The notes under the pieces are model-generated. The model made no database searches and was not told where the DNA came from. It was given only the letters and a program-made list of their open reading frames with translations. From assembly GCA_023053575.1 (NCBI GenBank), contig JAKZAP010000018.1, forward strand, positions 9,176,001 to 9,240,000: 64,000 bases of DNA, read 5' to 3'. Numbering within the stretch: the first letter of the stretch is position 1; each line of letters begins with the position of its first letter. A program made the translations under genes and the position numbers. The DNA is from Branchinecta lynchi (taxonomy: Eukaryota; Arthropoda; Branchiopoda; Anostraca; Branchinectidae). Below, in pieces: positions 34,191 to 45,899 of this stretch.

Positions 34191-34870
34191 TTTTTGGGAT
34201 CCCAAAACGTAAGTGGAGGGATACCTATGACATCGCAAAAGTTGTCCGTCCGTCTGTAAGCACGATAACTCTCGAAGGGAATGAGATATTTTGATGGGAC
34301 TTGGTGTGAGGATTGTTTGGTTCAAGGGTAAGGTCGAGTTCGTAGATGGGCTCTGTATCCCTATATTTGGGGGTGGGGGAGGGGGTTCAAATTAAGGGAC
34401 AAACAAAATATTTTTAAACAGCTAATGTGATAGTCGATTATGGGGTAAGAAGACATGCTGAGCACGATAGTGAAAATCATTTTCTCGCCGGACAAGTAGT
34501 TCGTCCGGAATCCGGCAAAATCCGAAAAGTTTGTTAAAAGTAAAAGTTTCATTTGAAGCTGATTAAATGTTTGATTTAGGGGTAAGAAGACATGCTGATC
34601 ATGATGATGAAAATCATTTTCTCGCCGGACAAGCAGTTCGTTCGGAATTCGGCCAAAACCGGAAAGATGGTTTGAAGTAACAGTTTCATTTGAAGTTGAT
34701 TAAATGTTTGATTTAGGGGTAAGAAGACATGCTGAACCCGATGGTGAAAACCATTTTCTCGCCGGACAACTACTTCGCCTGTAATTTTGCCAAAACCGGA
34801 AATGTTAAAAGCAAAATCTTTATCTGAAGTAGATTAGATGATAGATTTAGGGGTAAGAAGAGACGCTGAC
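34191..34870 (+). mobile_element. GGGATCCCA-ended element, left half
   Basis: TTTTTGGGATCCCAAAACG, GACATCGCAAAAGTTGTCCG and GGGCTCTGTATCCCTATATT match 14792 onward. Three internal units follow (AAGAAGACATGCTGA, CTCGCCGGACAAGTAGTTCG). The right end is absent. Confidence 0.8.
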
Positions 34871-35139
34871 ATTGACATAGACATTTTTTAATTTCATCAA
34901 AAACACATAAATTAAGCAAACAATTTACCATTAACGGCCACTTTTAAGACCAAAAAATCCTGATTGTGGCCGTAATACTAACCACCATGAATCCGCTATA
35001 TCATTCCCTCATTACCTCCCCCCTTTTGGGGGGGGGGGGGGGGTAAATTATTTTTTCTTTTTTAAATAAATACCCTTTCCTCTTATCACACTTCTTTCCT
35101 TTTCAAATAATGGGATTCCATTCTCTTGAATGATCATTT

Positions 35140-35665
35140 TCTCACCGGAGACAAGGGACTTGTACCGTGACTAATATCATAAACAATTTTTCAATATAAT
35201 TTAGAAGTCTAGGACTCCCTTGTCGGAGCCACGTCGACGAACCAGGACCCACAAGACGGGGTCTCATGGTGAAAACCAAATAAAACCAAAGATAAAATTT
35301 TAATGGGGAAACCGCCCTTAACATGGAAACATTGAAACATTTTTTTTAGATGGAAGCCAGGACCCCTCGGTAGCTCAGTGGTAGAGTGACTGCCTTGTAA
35401 ACAGAGGACCTGGGTTCAAATCCCGGCTGAGGAGCATTTTTGTCTATCAGTTCACTACTTATAAAATGTTTCCATCTCAAGGGCGGTTTCCCCATTAAAA
35501 TTTTATCTTTGGTTTTATTTGGTTTTCACCATGAGACCCCGTCTTGTGGGTCTTGGTTTGTCTACGTGGCTCCGACAAGGAAGTCCTAGACTTCTAAATT
35601 ATATTGAAAAAATTGTTTATGATATTGGTCACGGTACAAGTCCCTTGTGTAAAGTGCCATCTATA
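35140..35665. mobile_element. Palindromic tRNA-Thr-like element
   Basis: The left arm (35150-35340, ACAAGGGACTTGTACCGTGA, GTCGGAGCCACGT, GGGGTCTCATGGTGAAAACC, TTAATGGGGAAACCGCCC) is repeated inverted on the right (35445-35665, GGGCGGTTTCCCCATTAA, GGTTTTCACCATGAGACCCC, TGGCTCCGACAAGG, ACGGTACAAGTCCCTTGT). A tRNA-like unit (35364-35433) sits between the arms. The arms are about 95% alike by eye, so the inverted state is young. Confidence 0.8.
35364..35433 (+). tRNA. tRNA-Thr(TGT)-like unit in a palindrome
   Basis: CCCTCGGTAGCTCAGTGGTAG has an excellent box A (TAGCTCAGTGG). The anticodon loop CTTGTAA gives TGT. Box B is GGTTCAAATCC, and the 3' side ends CTGAGGA then GCATTTTTG, which has a T-run suited to pol III termination. 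The first acceptor pair is C-A and the anticodon stem is disturbed (ACTGC with ACAGA). It may be transcribed; it is probably not a working tRNA. Confidence 0.5.
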
Positions 35666-35734
35666 TTATTAATTTCCGTGACATGGGGATGTCAACTGGT
35701 TAGATGAATTTGCCTTCGGACGGGATCACTGTTC

Positions 35735-35860
35735 TATGGCCGGCTTCTACCAGACTATTGTAGTGGTTTGCGAACTCTGTTCACAAGCCCCTCGGTAGCT
35801 CAGCGGTAGATTGCCTGCCTTGTAAGCAGAGGACCTGGGTTCAGATCCCGGCTGAGGAGC
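35735..35860 (+). tRNA. tRNA-Thr(TGT)-like unit with conserved leader
   Basis: The leader GGCCGGCTTCTACCAGACTA, GTAGTGGTTTGCGAACTCTG and TTCACAAGC is shared with 9840-9889. The tRNA-like part (35789-35859) has TAGCTCAGCGG, loop CTTGTAA with a good CTGC/GCAG stem, and GGGTTCAGATCCC. It is followed by GCGTTTTTG. It is repeat-associated, so probably a SINE head, but its cloverleaf is the best of the four. Confidence 0.5.
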
Positions 35861-35869
35861 GTTTTTGTC

Positions 35870-36115
35870 TGACTTTTCTTTTATTTGCTGGACAAGTAGT
35901 TCGCTTGGAATTCGGCCGAAACAGGAAATTTGGCAGAAGTAAAGCAGGAAGTTTCGGTCAGTATCATCAAAAGAGATATGGCTGATAGAGGTATATCTGA
36001 ACTTGGTTTTCTCGGATGATTAGTCTGGCGAATACTGGGTTTGGCGAAGACAAGACCCAGTTGTCTGGATCAAATACTAGATTTTTGGGATCCCATCGAA
36101 ACCTTAGGTCTTGTT
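35870..36115 (+). mobile_element. GGGATCCCA-ended element, right end only
   Basis: GCTGGACAAGTAGTTCGCTT, GCCGAAACAGGAAATTTGGC, AAGACCCAGTTGTCTGGATC and the terminus GGGATCCCATCGAAACCTTA then GGTCTTGTT match 15500-15851. Confidence 0.78.
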
Positions 36116-37059
36116 CATACATCATGTGCAGAAGATAATTTCGTAAATCATGTGCATTATTGAAATTCTGTTGCATTTAACCATAAACTGGTTGATAGAT
36201 GTCATTCCTGGTTCATCGCAAGTAAACATGACAAGCGACCAGTCGGTCATACTCTCCTCATCCATTTGTAGGGTTGCCAAGAAAATCGTCACTGGCTATG
36301 AAATTCTGACTAAATTCCAATCACATAACCTAGGTATCTTTACCCATCTGGGTGCATGTTAACGAAACAGATTACTATCAAACTGTCATGAATAACAAAC
36401 CAAGAACTCAGCCGATTCGCGCCCTGCGACACTCACGGCCTAGGACATTTTACATAGTCAATTTTTGCCAGCTGCCAGTGGGTTCAACCCGCCCGCGTAC
36501 AAGATACAATCAAGATAAGGCAAGCTATTGTTGCCGTGCAAAAGATAGCCACGGCAACTGCCAACTGTAATGAGGGTCCTTGTCCATAAATCGATCAGGA
36601 TCACCTGAAGAGTATCCACTTGGGGTGACACTTGGCCGTTTGCGACAAAGACACCGATCACCCTTATTCGAAGAAGGACAAGATCATCAAACTTGATAGC
36701 GTGGTCGAGAAAGAATCTGGACCGTCACTTTAGTATTTCGGATGTAAAACATGGTCGCCTTAGCAATTTTTCTTTTAAATGAATACTGTAAAAACATCTT
36801 AACGACTATGGGTCCTTCACGGCAGTAAGGGTAGTTATGCCAGTGCATAGATTAATAATAAAGAGATCTTCGACTGCAATGATAGCCAGACAGTGAGTTC
36901 GAGATCCTGCTCTTCGTCGATCCTGGATCTAGGCATAAAGAGCCCACAGAAACGCGGATTCGTATTCGTCTAGGCGAACTCACGAGAGGAAGAAATTCGG
37001 TTCGCCAGGCCAAAATTTCGCGCCAAAAAACTTGTGTGTTTTTCCACAAGTTCATTTTC

Positions 37060-37140
37060 TGGCTTGAGGCTGAAGAGGACCCTTGCCAAGAAGGGCCGAA
37101 ATATGGCTCTAGTAAAATGCAGCTGACGTATCCGTTTTTA
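37060..37140 (+). mobile_element. Fragment of the AAGGGCCGAAATAT family
   Basis: GAGGCTGAAGAGGACCCTTG, CCAAGAAGGGCCGAAATATG and CAGCTGACGTATCCGTTTTT match 46835-46925 and, reversed, 33054-33210. One terminus (CCGTTTT) is partly retained. Confidence 0.6.
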
Positions 37141-38501
37141 ACCTTTAAATGTTATTAAAAGTTTGTATTACTCTGATAAAAAGTCATATTAAGTCTAGAT
37201 ATTCTGCTAGTATGTGGCTTGGATGAACAGGTCTGCCAGGAGCCAGCGAAAAACGGCAAATTTGTGAACGAACTAAGATGTACGAATAAAACAGGTTTAA
37301 AGTTCTTCACATGCACAATGAAGTCGAGAGCTAAGTGTCGGAACCCGAATGTTTTGCACCCGCTTGATAGGTATATCTGACAAAAAAAACTAAAATCAGG
37401 ATAACGATCTATTTGCCTAATAGAAACAAGTGAGAGAAAAAAGACACGACAAAACCAAAGTGTTGCTCTCACAATTATAATAATACAAAAAACTATTTCC
37501 ATAAAATGATACTCATTAACTTTCCCCGCAAATGAATTATTAAGCGGGTCGAAAATGTATTCCATTATTTCCATTTTGCCTTGATCATCGGCCAATTTTT
37601 TGAAATGACGAAAGAGTCTTATAATAATTTGTAGAAATAGGCTAAATAAATAGCCCACTGCTAAATGCCAGTTTTTACTCATACCCGAGCTGAAATCTTC
37701 CCCTTTTTGTTTGATGTTTCTTATCGATACCTTGTTGGAACTGGTGATTTGAATGAGGGTGATCCTGTTTGTGGGGGGGGGGAGGCTAGTGTTATTGCTA
37801 CTTGGTCTTCCCTGTCTCTAGTTTGAAGGAAATGGTGAATACGGTACTAGAAAACGTTATTTTTTGTTCATAGCCCTCACAACGAAAGTAATAGTTTGGA
37901 TCGGTGTACCCCAACCCTATGTAAGAGAAGATGATTGTGAAAATAAATGACGCAACTAGTTTTGCCCGCACATTTTTGGGGAGGGAATTTCTGATAAAAG
38001 CTCGAACTAATAGACTTCAGCACCAGTGGACGTTTTTTGCGACCAAACAGAGCAAGGATGTCCCAGAATTCATTAGGAATATGTGATATCTAAGATGCAA
38101 TATCGAGAGGAATATTTTATATACATTTTATTTGTATACATATTGATTGAAATATATTAAGCTTAGTTTACATTAACAGTCATTAGCGTCCCATGGCTAG
38201 TCACGTAGCAGTCTACCACACTCAGTCTAGTAAAAGGGTCTTTCTTGGTCTTGGTCTCGATACCAGAGTTAAATTCTTGGTTTTGGTCTTAAAATCTTGG
38301 TCCTGGTCTTAAGGCCGGTGTGAAAATCTTGGGCTTGACGTTGGTCTTGACGTTTTGTTCTTGTCGACATCACTTCCGACCTTGCGGACGGAACGAACGG
38401 AAGGTGAACCCCAGTCCTTCAATCGCCATTTTCCCTTGTTCAAACAGTGAAGTTAGATCAATAGATACATACTAACAATAAAAGCCCTAAAGGGCCCTGG
38501 T

Positions 38502-38783
38502 CAGGGGCGTCACGACATATTGAGGGGGGGGGACGCCCCCCCCTCAGTATGTCGGCCAGTAGTAAAAAATAACCCAGTCTCCGCCGATTTTTCCTCAAAA
38601 TAGTTGATTTTTTTTTCATGAAAACAGTCGGTTTTTCTGAAAATATCGATTTTTTTCTCAAAACGGGCGTTTTTTTCTTGAAAACAGTGTTTTTTCTGCA
38701 AAAACCGTCGGATAAAACTACCAGCCAATCGGTAAATGCCTTGCCCCTCCCCCCTCCAAAAATTTTGGCTAGTAACGCCTCTG
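38502..38783. mobile_element. CAGGGGCGTCAC MITE with T-rich 20-bp repeats, copy 1
   Basis: The ends are CAGGGGCGTCAC and TAGTAACGCCTCTG. The interior has head-to-tail units of about 20 bases like TCGATTTTTTTCTxAAAAC. The flanks GGGCCCTGGT and GGGCCATGGT are near-identical but offset by two bases from an 8-bp duplication. A sister copy at 46226-46506 has a clean flank. Confidence 0.82.
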
Positions 38784-39364
38784 GGGCCATGGTTAGTACA
38801 AACATACAAAAAAATAACTAACTTTTAATAAACGAATATATATCTGCATGAAGCCGGAACAAGAATAGAGTCCCTTTTTGTGATCCCATCGAACCATTTG
38901 GCTTGTTTAAACAGTGAAGATATCTGCGTGGCACGGAACAAGTATAGCTTCTGGAATTAACTGAAGCTGGTGGGGGACTTCGGTGAACCAGCGGGAAAAA
39001 ATGAAAAACTAATTGCCGCATTCCTTATACCCAAAATTGTTAATCACGTGATAGCTTCTGCTGAGACTGGCATTTTTAAATGTGATGAGGGTAGTAGATA
39101 CAGTGGATATTGTATGAATTTATAAGTAGATCTCAAAGATGCTGCTTGTCTGCCTACAATTTATAGGACAATTAAATGGGAGCCGACAGTTTGGCTCGGT
39201 CAAAGAGTCTCCGAAGCTCGGTACCGAAATGTTGCTAGATTTATGGATGAATAACACCGCTTTGGTCTCAACAAGCATCAGTGGAAGCTGAGGCCTGAGC
39301 CGAGGGGTTGCTCACTTCCAAAATTGATGTACATTAGCTGCCCGGTGACCACGGCGCCGAGCAC

Positions 39365-39430
39365 TAACCTGTCACTTGCTACCCAAGGGTTGGTCCTTTT
39401 GTCCTCCGTGTCTTTCATACCCAGACCACG
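39365..39430. repeat. Dispersed repeat shared with 54745-54810
   Basis: CTGTCACTTGCTACCCAAGG, TTGGTCCTTTTGTCCTCCGT and TTTCATACCCAGACCA are identical at both places. Upstream of this copy (39300-39362) is a left end of the CGAGGGG MITE family. Confidence 0.8.
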
Positions 39431-39639
39431 GCAAGCTCAAGCAGATGGCAAGCTTGAGCTTGCCGTGACCGGTTGAGATCATTAGTGATCTCCATTCTTT
39501 TAGTTTTATTAAAAAACGTGAATTAGTAAGACACCTCTCTAGGGCAGACCAGCTCTTAGACGATCCAAAGCTTTGTCGACTTGCCAAAGATATGGTTGAA
39601 GAATAAAATAATAAACCATATTATGTTCTGTTAATTTAT

Positions 39640-39941
39640 AGCGTGTTCCACCCTTCTAACAGTAGTAATTATTAGGTACTATTTCCGTTCCAACCTCACG
39701 AAAAGTTGCTACGCTAACCGTTCGAACCTTCTCGAAATAGTAACTAATAGTAACTATTTGCTTACCGTGCTCGGGAGCGTGGTAAGCGGGGTAGCTACGC
39801 ATCGCTGTAACGTTATTGGTCGGATTTCCCCAAGGCATGATATTCTGCTGGAAAACAGAAAAATCGTTCCAGCCTTGACGGCAAAAGCCAGAATTGGTGA
39901 CGTCAAGCATAGTAACTACGGTCAGTAGGGTGGAACACGCT
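39640..39941. mobile_element. TIR element, AGCGTGTTCCACCCT ends, intact copy
   Basis: AGCGTGTTCCACCCT at the left is perfectly inverted at the right (AGGGTGGAACACGCT), and similarity extends through an imperfect CTxACxGTAGT. The interior contains GCTCGGGAGCGTGGTAAGCG and GTAACTAATAGTAACTATTT. A split sister copy is at 30855-31508. No target duplication was evident. Confidence 0.82.
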
Positions 39942-40379
39942 CTTAGTTTCTATCCTGACCCACTCTACGAAGACTAGGAAGATGATGGTCTGTAAAGTTG
40001 ACCTTCCAGTGTGTAGGAGGGAAACAACGAAGTTAGAGGCTTCGAGGCCAAAAAGTTTCGAACTCTCAAACATGAGTGTTTTAATAACACAGAAGTACCA
40101 TTTTCTGTTTGTGATAATAACGTACCTTAATAGTTTTTGTAAGGAGACCTTACTACGCTCCAGTTCTCGAACATGCTTAACTTTGTTTCATCTACCTGTT
40201 GTCACTTAGACGCAGAGATTTGGCGGCTAAAGCTTTTTGCACTGGGGTTAAACCAAAGTGTCCCTAGGCATTTTCACTATGAAAATACAAAGGTTATCCC
40301 AAATCCTTTGGTTTTGGGTAAAGTTAACTCAACTGCCTGATAATAGGCTTTTGAAAGCGGCCTATATAGAATTATTAAA

Positions 40380-41035
40380 GCTAGGAAGAAAGAGAACGTG
40401 GCCTTTTAAAGTACAGAGTCTACTGTAGGAATTAGGCCTAGCGTATGTATGGAATAAAGGCCTTGGCCCAGGTGAAGGTATGCAAGATCTCCTGGCAATA
40501 CCAATTATAGTGCCAAAAGACCAAGAAATCCAAAAATGGGAGGGGATGGTAGGTAGGTCAGGGACATTGAAGTATTATAAACAAGTAAAAGAAGTATTTG
40601 GTGAAGAGGTATAGTTTAAGTTAAATTTGACCCAGTTATATTTGCGGTACTGGATCCAGTTGCGGGCCAACATGTATCAGTGCATAGGCATCGTTATTTT
40701 TTGAAGAGAAAAGATGAAGACGAGCCATCCGGGTGTACTTGCCTTCTTTGTGGTAATGGAGTTGATGATTGGTCCATGTTTTGTGCCGGTGTCCAGAGCT
40801 TTCTGGGTTAAGAAGGGTATTATTGGGAGGTGAGCTTATGTTACTTCCTGACATCTTAAAGAGCACGACACCAAGCGTTTTATGTAAAATTTGCAGATTT
40901 GTTGATGGTGTGGTGAAATTTCGAGAGAGTGATGGAGAAGTTTAATTCGTGTGAAGTTATTCCGTTTTGTTGTTTTGTATGTATTTTCTTGTATATGGCC
41001 TTTGCTTTGAATACAATTATTATTATATTGTTGGT
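40380..41035 (+). mobile_element. LINE remnant: C-terminal zinc knuckle and 3' UTR
   Basis: About 40700-40800 reads RYFLKRKDEDEPSG then CTCLLCGNGVDDWSMFCAG, a C-x2-C...C pattern like the C-terminal knuckle of many non-LTR reverse transcriptases; the expected His is Met here. The frame then stops. The 3' UTR contains TTGTATATGGCCTTTGCTTT and ends near AATTATTATTATATTG. Stops and shifts upstream show decay. Confidence 0.65.
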
Positions 41036-41295
41036 TTAGATCATTTTCAGTACGACCAGTAGAATATTTCTGTTGTATTTAAAAGTTCTCTTTAACCATG
41101 AGGTTTTGCATTACATTTCCCATAGATGGCCGATTTCGCTTTTCTTACAGCTTCTTGGCTAAAGAAATGTTTATTGTGGTCAGACAAACTCCGTATAATT
41201 CGATCATCAGGAGGTGAGTGGTGTCAATATCATCGCATGTTCCATGATCTGTTTGAATAACTATGTGTTTTCGTTACGTTCTCCATGGATGGAAT

Positions 41296-41420
41296 CAAGG
41301 CCGGATCCAGGGGGGGGTAGAGGTTTCGACAGCCCCCTCCCCCCCCCGAAACATACACAAATAATATTTTCTTATAGGCTTTAACCTCTGATCTATGTTG
41401 TTGTTTTACTGTTAGGTATG
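41296..41420. mobile_element. CAAGGCCGTATCCAGG MITE, right-truncated
   Basis: CAAGGCCGGATCCAGG with G-run, then CCCCCCCCGAAACATACACA, AATAATATTTT, TATAGGCTTTAACCTCTGAT match 61643-61828. The right end is missing. Confidence 0.75.
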
Positions 41421-42076
41421 GATTAGGTCCAACCCGAGGGTAGAACCCGCACGAAATAAATTTTTGGAAACAGCCGTGGTGGCCGTACTGATTTTTTTCT
41501 ATGCTTCAAAATTATGTCTATGTTTCATTGGTTTCATTGGACTATATTAAAAAACAAAACGAATTTACGATTATCAGTCCTGTCAGGAAGCACAAAAGGA
41601 GTGTTGGCTAGGGCAGGAAAAGGAGTGAGTGGGGGAAAAGGAGGTGGTAAAGGAGTTTGTCCAGAACTATTTTTATTGTCGTGGAATTTGCCGTAGCCTG
41701 TCTCTTACCTTTATCTGACATGGAGCTCATTTTGAGAGCATCAGAAAAATCTCGTCTGATGACAAAATAACTTCTAGCTAACTACGTTGTTTCTAGATTT
41801 TGTTTTGTTCCGCTCTGAATATCCAAAATAATTCTACCACATTTATTGAAACTAATCATTCCTAGCTAACCCCGACGTCGTTTTGGATTCTGTTTCACCG
41901 AGTTTTGCGAACGGGTGGTTGTTTTCACCTGAGTTTCTCCCACTGAAGCTAATGGTAATGAACAGTGGCAAACCTTTGACTAGGCCCCAACCACAGAAGG
42001 GGGTCTCGTCTACTTCATTTCGAAGTCTACTTTTCTATTTTCTAAAGTAAGAGTAAATAAAATAAAAATGATTTTG

Positions 42077-44797
42077 TATGGCACTTGAGCTTACTCAAGT
42101 GCCATATAGCGATTGTAATTTCTGTCCGTCAGTCGGTCTGTCGGTCTGTCGGTCCCGGTTTTGCTAGTTCGGGCACTTCCAGATAAGCTAGGACGATGAA
42201 ACTTGGCAGGCATATCAGGAAGTGGACCAGATTAAATTAGAAATACTCGCTTCCCCGATCCGACCATCTGGAGGGGAGTGGAGGGAGGGGGAATCCGGAA
42301 AAATGAGGAAAAATGAGATATTTTTAGCTTACGAACGGGTTATCGGATCTTAATGAAACTTGATAAATGGAAGGAACTCGTGTCTCAGACCCTCCATTTT
42401 AAATCCAAACCGGATCCGGTGACATTGGGGGGAGTTGGAGGGGGAAACCGGAAATCTTGAAAAACACTTAGAGTGGAGGGATCCGGATGAAACTTGGTGG
42501 AAAGTACAAGCACAAGTCCTAGATACATGGCTGATATAACCGGAACGGGTCCGCTCACTTTGGGGGAGTTGGGGGGGGGGGAGAAGTCCGAATTTGTAGT
42601 GATCCCGCGAGTTCCGTGCTTCCTGATGTGCTGAGACGATGGAAATTGACAGGCATCTCTGGGACCCGACCAGATTAAATAGGAAATCGTCAATTCCCCG
42701 ATTCGACCATCTGGGGGGGGAGTGGAGGGAGGGGGAAGCCAAAATTTGAGGTATTTTTATCTTGCGAACGAGTCATCGGATCTTGATGAAATTTTATATT
42801 TAGGATGACCTCGTGTCTCAGACGTCCCACTATAGATCCGGACCGGATCCGATGACACTGGGGGGAGTTGGAGGAGGGAACCGGAAATCTTGAGAAACGC
42901 CTAGAGTGGAGGGATCGGGATGAAACTTGGTGGGAAGAACAAGCACAAGTCCTAGATACGTCATTGATATAAGCGGACCAGATCTAGGCACTCTGGCGGA
43001 GTTGGGGGGGGGGGGGGGGTCCGGATTTCTAGCGATCCCGCGAGTTCGGCATACTTCCTGATGTGCTAGGGCGATGAAACTTGGCAGGTATGTCAGGGAC
43101 CCGAACAGGTTCACTTGAGAACAGCCGTTTCCCCAATCCGACCATACTGGGGGGAGTGGATGGATGGGGAGTCCGGAATCTAGTGGCGTGTATAACTTTT
43201 GAACGGGTGATCGGATCTTGATGAAATTTTATATTTAGGATGACCTCGTGTCTCAGACATCCCACTTTAAATCCGGGTGGATCCGATGACACTGGGGGGA
43301 TTGGAGGAGGGAACCGGAAATTTTGAGAAACGCTTAGAGTGGAGGGATCGGGATGAAACTTGGTGAGAAAAACAAGCACAAGTCCTAGACACATCATTGA
43401 CATAACCGGACCGGATCAGGGCACTGTGGGGGAGTTGGGGTCGGGGTCCGGATTTCTAGCGATCCCGCGAGTTCGGCATACTTCCTGATGTCCTAGGGCG
43501 ATGAAACTTGGCAGGTATGTCAGGGATCCGAACATATTGACTTGAGAACAGCCGTTTCCCCGACCCGACCATCGTGGGGGGAGTGGGTGGATGGGGAGTC
43601 CGGAATCTAGTGGCGTGCATAACTTTTGAACGGGTGATCGGATTTGAATGAAACTTGTCTGGTGAGCTGTCGCCTCGGACGTTCAGTGTCACGTCCGGGT
43701 CGGGTCCGATACCTGTGGGGATGGAGGGGGGGGGAACTCGAGAAACTCTAAAAGTAGAGGGATTGGGACGAAACTTAATGGATGGAACAAGCATTAGGCA
43801 TAGATGAAATTGAAGGAGCCAGATGGTTTCGGGGCTCTGTGGGGGGAGTTGGAGGGGTTTCCTGGAATTCCGGTAGTCGTGAGTTAGAATAGTTCCAGAT
43901 GTAAAACGACAACGAAACTTTGCAGCATATTAGCGACCCGAATTATCTTGACTTAAGAACCTGACACAACATACCACCGGAAACTTCCGTTCCTAGATCC
44001 GAGCATTTTTTGGGGAGCACGAGAAGAGAAATATGGAAATTGACTTCTATAAATTGCAAACGAGTGGTCTGATTCGAGTGAAACTTTATGGGTGATACGA
44101 ATCGATTGCCTCGACATGTAAAACATGCGTTCGAACCATATGCGACCACGATTAGGGGAATTGGGGGTGGGGGGACTTTTGACATGCACAAAAACCAAAC
44201 GGATGGACCGAATGAGATACAAATTCCGAGTTTATGCGGCCTAGATTTGTTATTTGGCGTCCGGGCCGAATTCCGCCAAGGTAGGGGGGGGGGGGGGGGG
44301 TACTGGAAACTTGTAGATAGGCTAAGCTCCAATTTCAGTAAAACTTGATGGACAGGAACAGGGAATTAAGAGATTGGGCCCGAACCGGCTCCGACAACGT
44401 TGGTGGGAGGGGGGGGGGGGTACCTGAACTTTCCAAAAATGCTCAGATTCGAGTGAAACTTGATAGATGGTATAAAAGAAGATGCTTTAGGTGGTCGATT
44501 TTTTATATTCCGAACCAGATTCGGCCACGGTAGGTCGAGATAGAGTGGGTACCGGAAATCGTGTAGCGCGTCTAGGGATCAAACAAATGGATTTATTGGG
44601 ATGAAAGTTTGAACAGTCATGTGCATTTGCTACAGACAATCGAGACGATGCTGGAACTGCTCAGAAATGAGTGAAACTAAATATCCTATTTCTATTTCCG
44701 AACCGCATTTTTGGATGGCGGGTGTATTTTGTGACGTTCTCATCTACTTTCTTGTACAGCCTACTCGTACAAGTGCCATATGAGCTCGTAGCTCTTG
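42077..44797 (+). mobile_element. GATGAAACTTGG-array element, largest copy (2.7 kb)
   Basis: The left end is a hairpin, TATGGCACTTGAGCTTACTC then AAGTGCCATATAGCG. CTGTCCGTCAGTCGGTCTGT follows. About twenty units then alternate in order: CTAGGxCGATGAAACTTGGCA, CCCGACCATCxTGGGGGGAG, GAACGGGTxATCGGATCTTG, TCGTGTCTCAGAC, GGAGGGATCGGGATGAAACT, and a G-tract with GTCCGG. The higher-order period is about 450 bases (for example 42605, 43055, 43480). The right end is ACAAGTGCCATATGAGCTCG then TAGCTCTTG. No open frame is conserved. Confidence 0.8.
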
Positions 44798-45129
44798 TTT
44801 TATCAAAGATGGCCTCGACTCTGTGAACTGCCTAGGTGCCCTTGACCTCTATGACCAGGACTGCTTGTTTGGCTTTGCAGGCGATAGTGTGACCGTACAG
44901 TAGGTTTGTGTATGTTGAAGACTGATTATGCGCGCCTATCCCCTCATCACCGTCTTATCCGTTTCTTTCGTTGATTTTGTGTATATTTCGTTTTCTTTTT
45001 TTTTGTGTTTCTTTACTTATTCCTACTCCACCATATTTACTTCATGTTTTGTTTGGGTGATAAATAAATGAAATTAAATAAAATTTTCTAGACTTTCTTG
45101 AGAAATAAATGCTACTCGGGAATCTGCAC

Positions 45130-45600
45130 TTTGTTTGGATGATTTTTGGTATTAGAGTCCTTTCATTCTTAAATATATAACATGCGTGATTCGCAATTGC
45201 TATTTCTACCTGATCAGCAAGTACAATTAAAGAAACCAGTCCTACCCGTGGAACAAATTTCCCCAAGTTTGAGTGGAGAAACGTGTAAATGTTCAGTAAA
45301 GTTGGCACATGTCTTGAAGTGGCCATATCTGGATATACGCTAGTCTTGAACTAGGGTAGCGAGCTGATGATCAGGGATGTTCCAGTTTGTAATTATGGCC
45401 TAGTTGATGATAAGAGATATTTCAGTTTAATTATATCCTGCCACTCAACTTGATGATCAGAGATGTTTCAGTTGAAAATGATCGATTCTTTTGGTGTGTG
45501 AAATTGTAATGTTTTCCTTTTGCTCTTTTTTTTTCATCTTCGTCCTTTTTGTTGCTTGAAATGACGGATCATAGATAAATTAATATTCAGCTCCCTTAAC
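45130..45600. repeat. Dispersed repeat shared with 57100-57345
   Basis: Ordered matches: GCTATTTCTACCTGATxAGCAAGTAC, AACCAGTCC, then TGTGAAATTGTAATGTTTTC, CTTTTTGTTGCTTGAAATGA and a terminal TAAATxAAT. The later copy is in the Zic intron. Possibly a retroposon 3' UTR. Short internal repeats of GATGATCAGxGATGTTxCAG occur at 45368-45475. Confidence 0.55.
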
Positions 45601-45899
45601 TTACATCAAGCTGGATCACAGGGTTAATAGGTACCACGAGCTATGCTTGGTATGCCATCCAATTCCAGTCCGGTTAAAGTGACAAGGGTCTGGCAGTCCG
45701 AACCCACCTTTTCAACATGTTCGAAACCGCCTCACAGCAGGCACCAGTCCATCATCCCGTCCATGCTCTCCTCATGTCATACTTTATAATAAATTCCCCA
45801 TTATGACCCCTAATTCGAATTGTGTTTTTCCTTTCTCATTCACCATCCGAAGCAACTCTTGCCCATTTAATTTCGCTACCAAGCAGGGAACCTTGATCG

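Noticed and set aside
42350..44348. Proline-rich minus-strand and glycine-rich plus-strand frames of 86-130 codons
   Set aside because: They come from G/C-tracts in the GATGAAACTTGG arrays and recur in each unit.
42077..44797. Helitron call for the GATGAAACTTGG element
   Set aside because: There is a hairpin near the right end (GAGCTCGTAGCTC), but it is followed by TTG rather than CTRR, and the A/T insertion site is not demonstrable.
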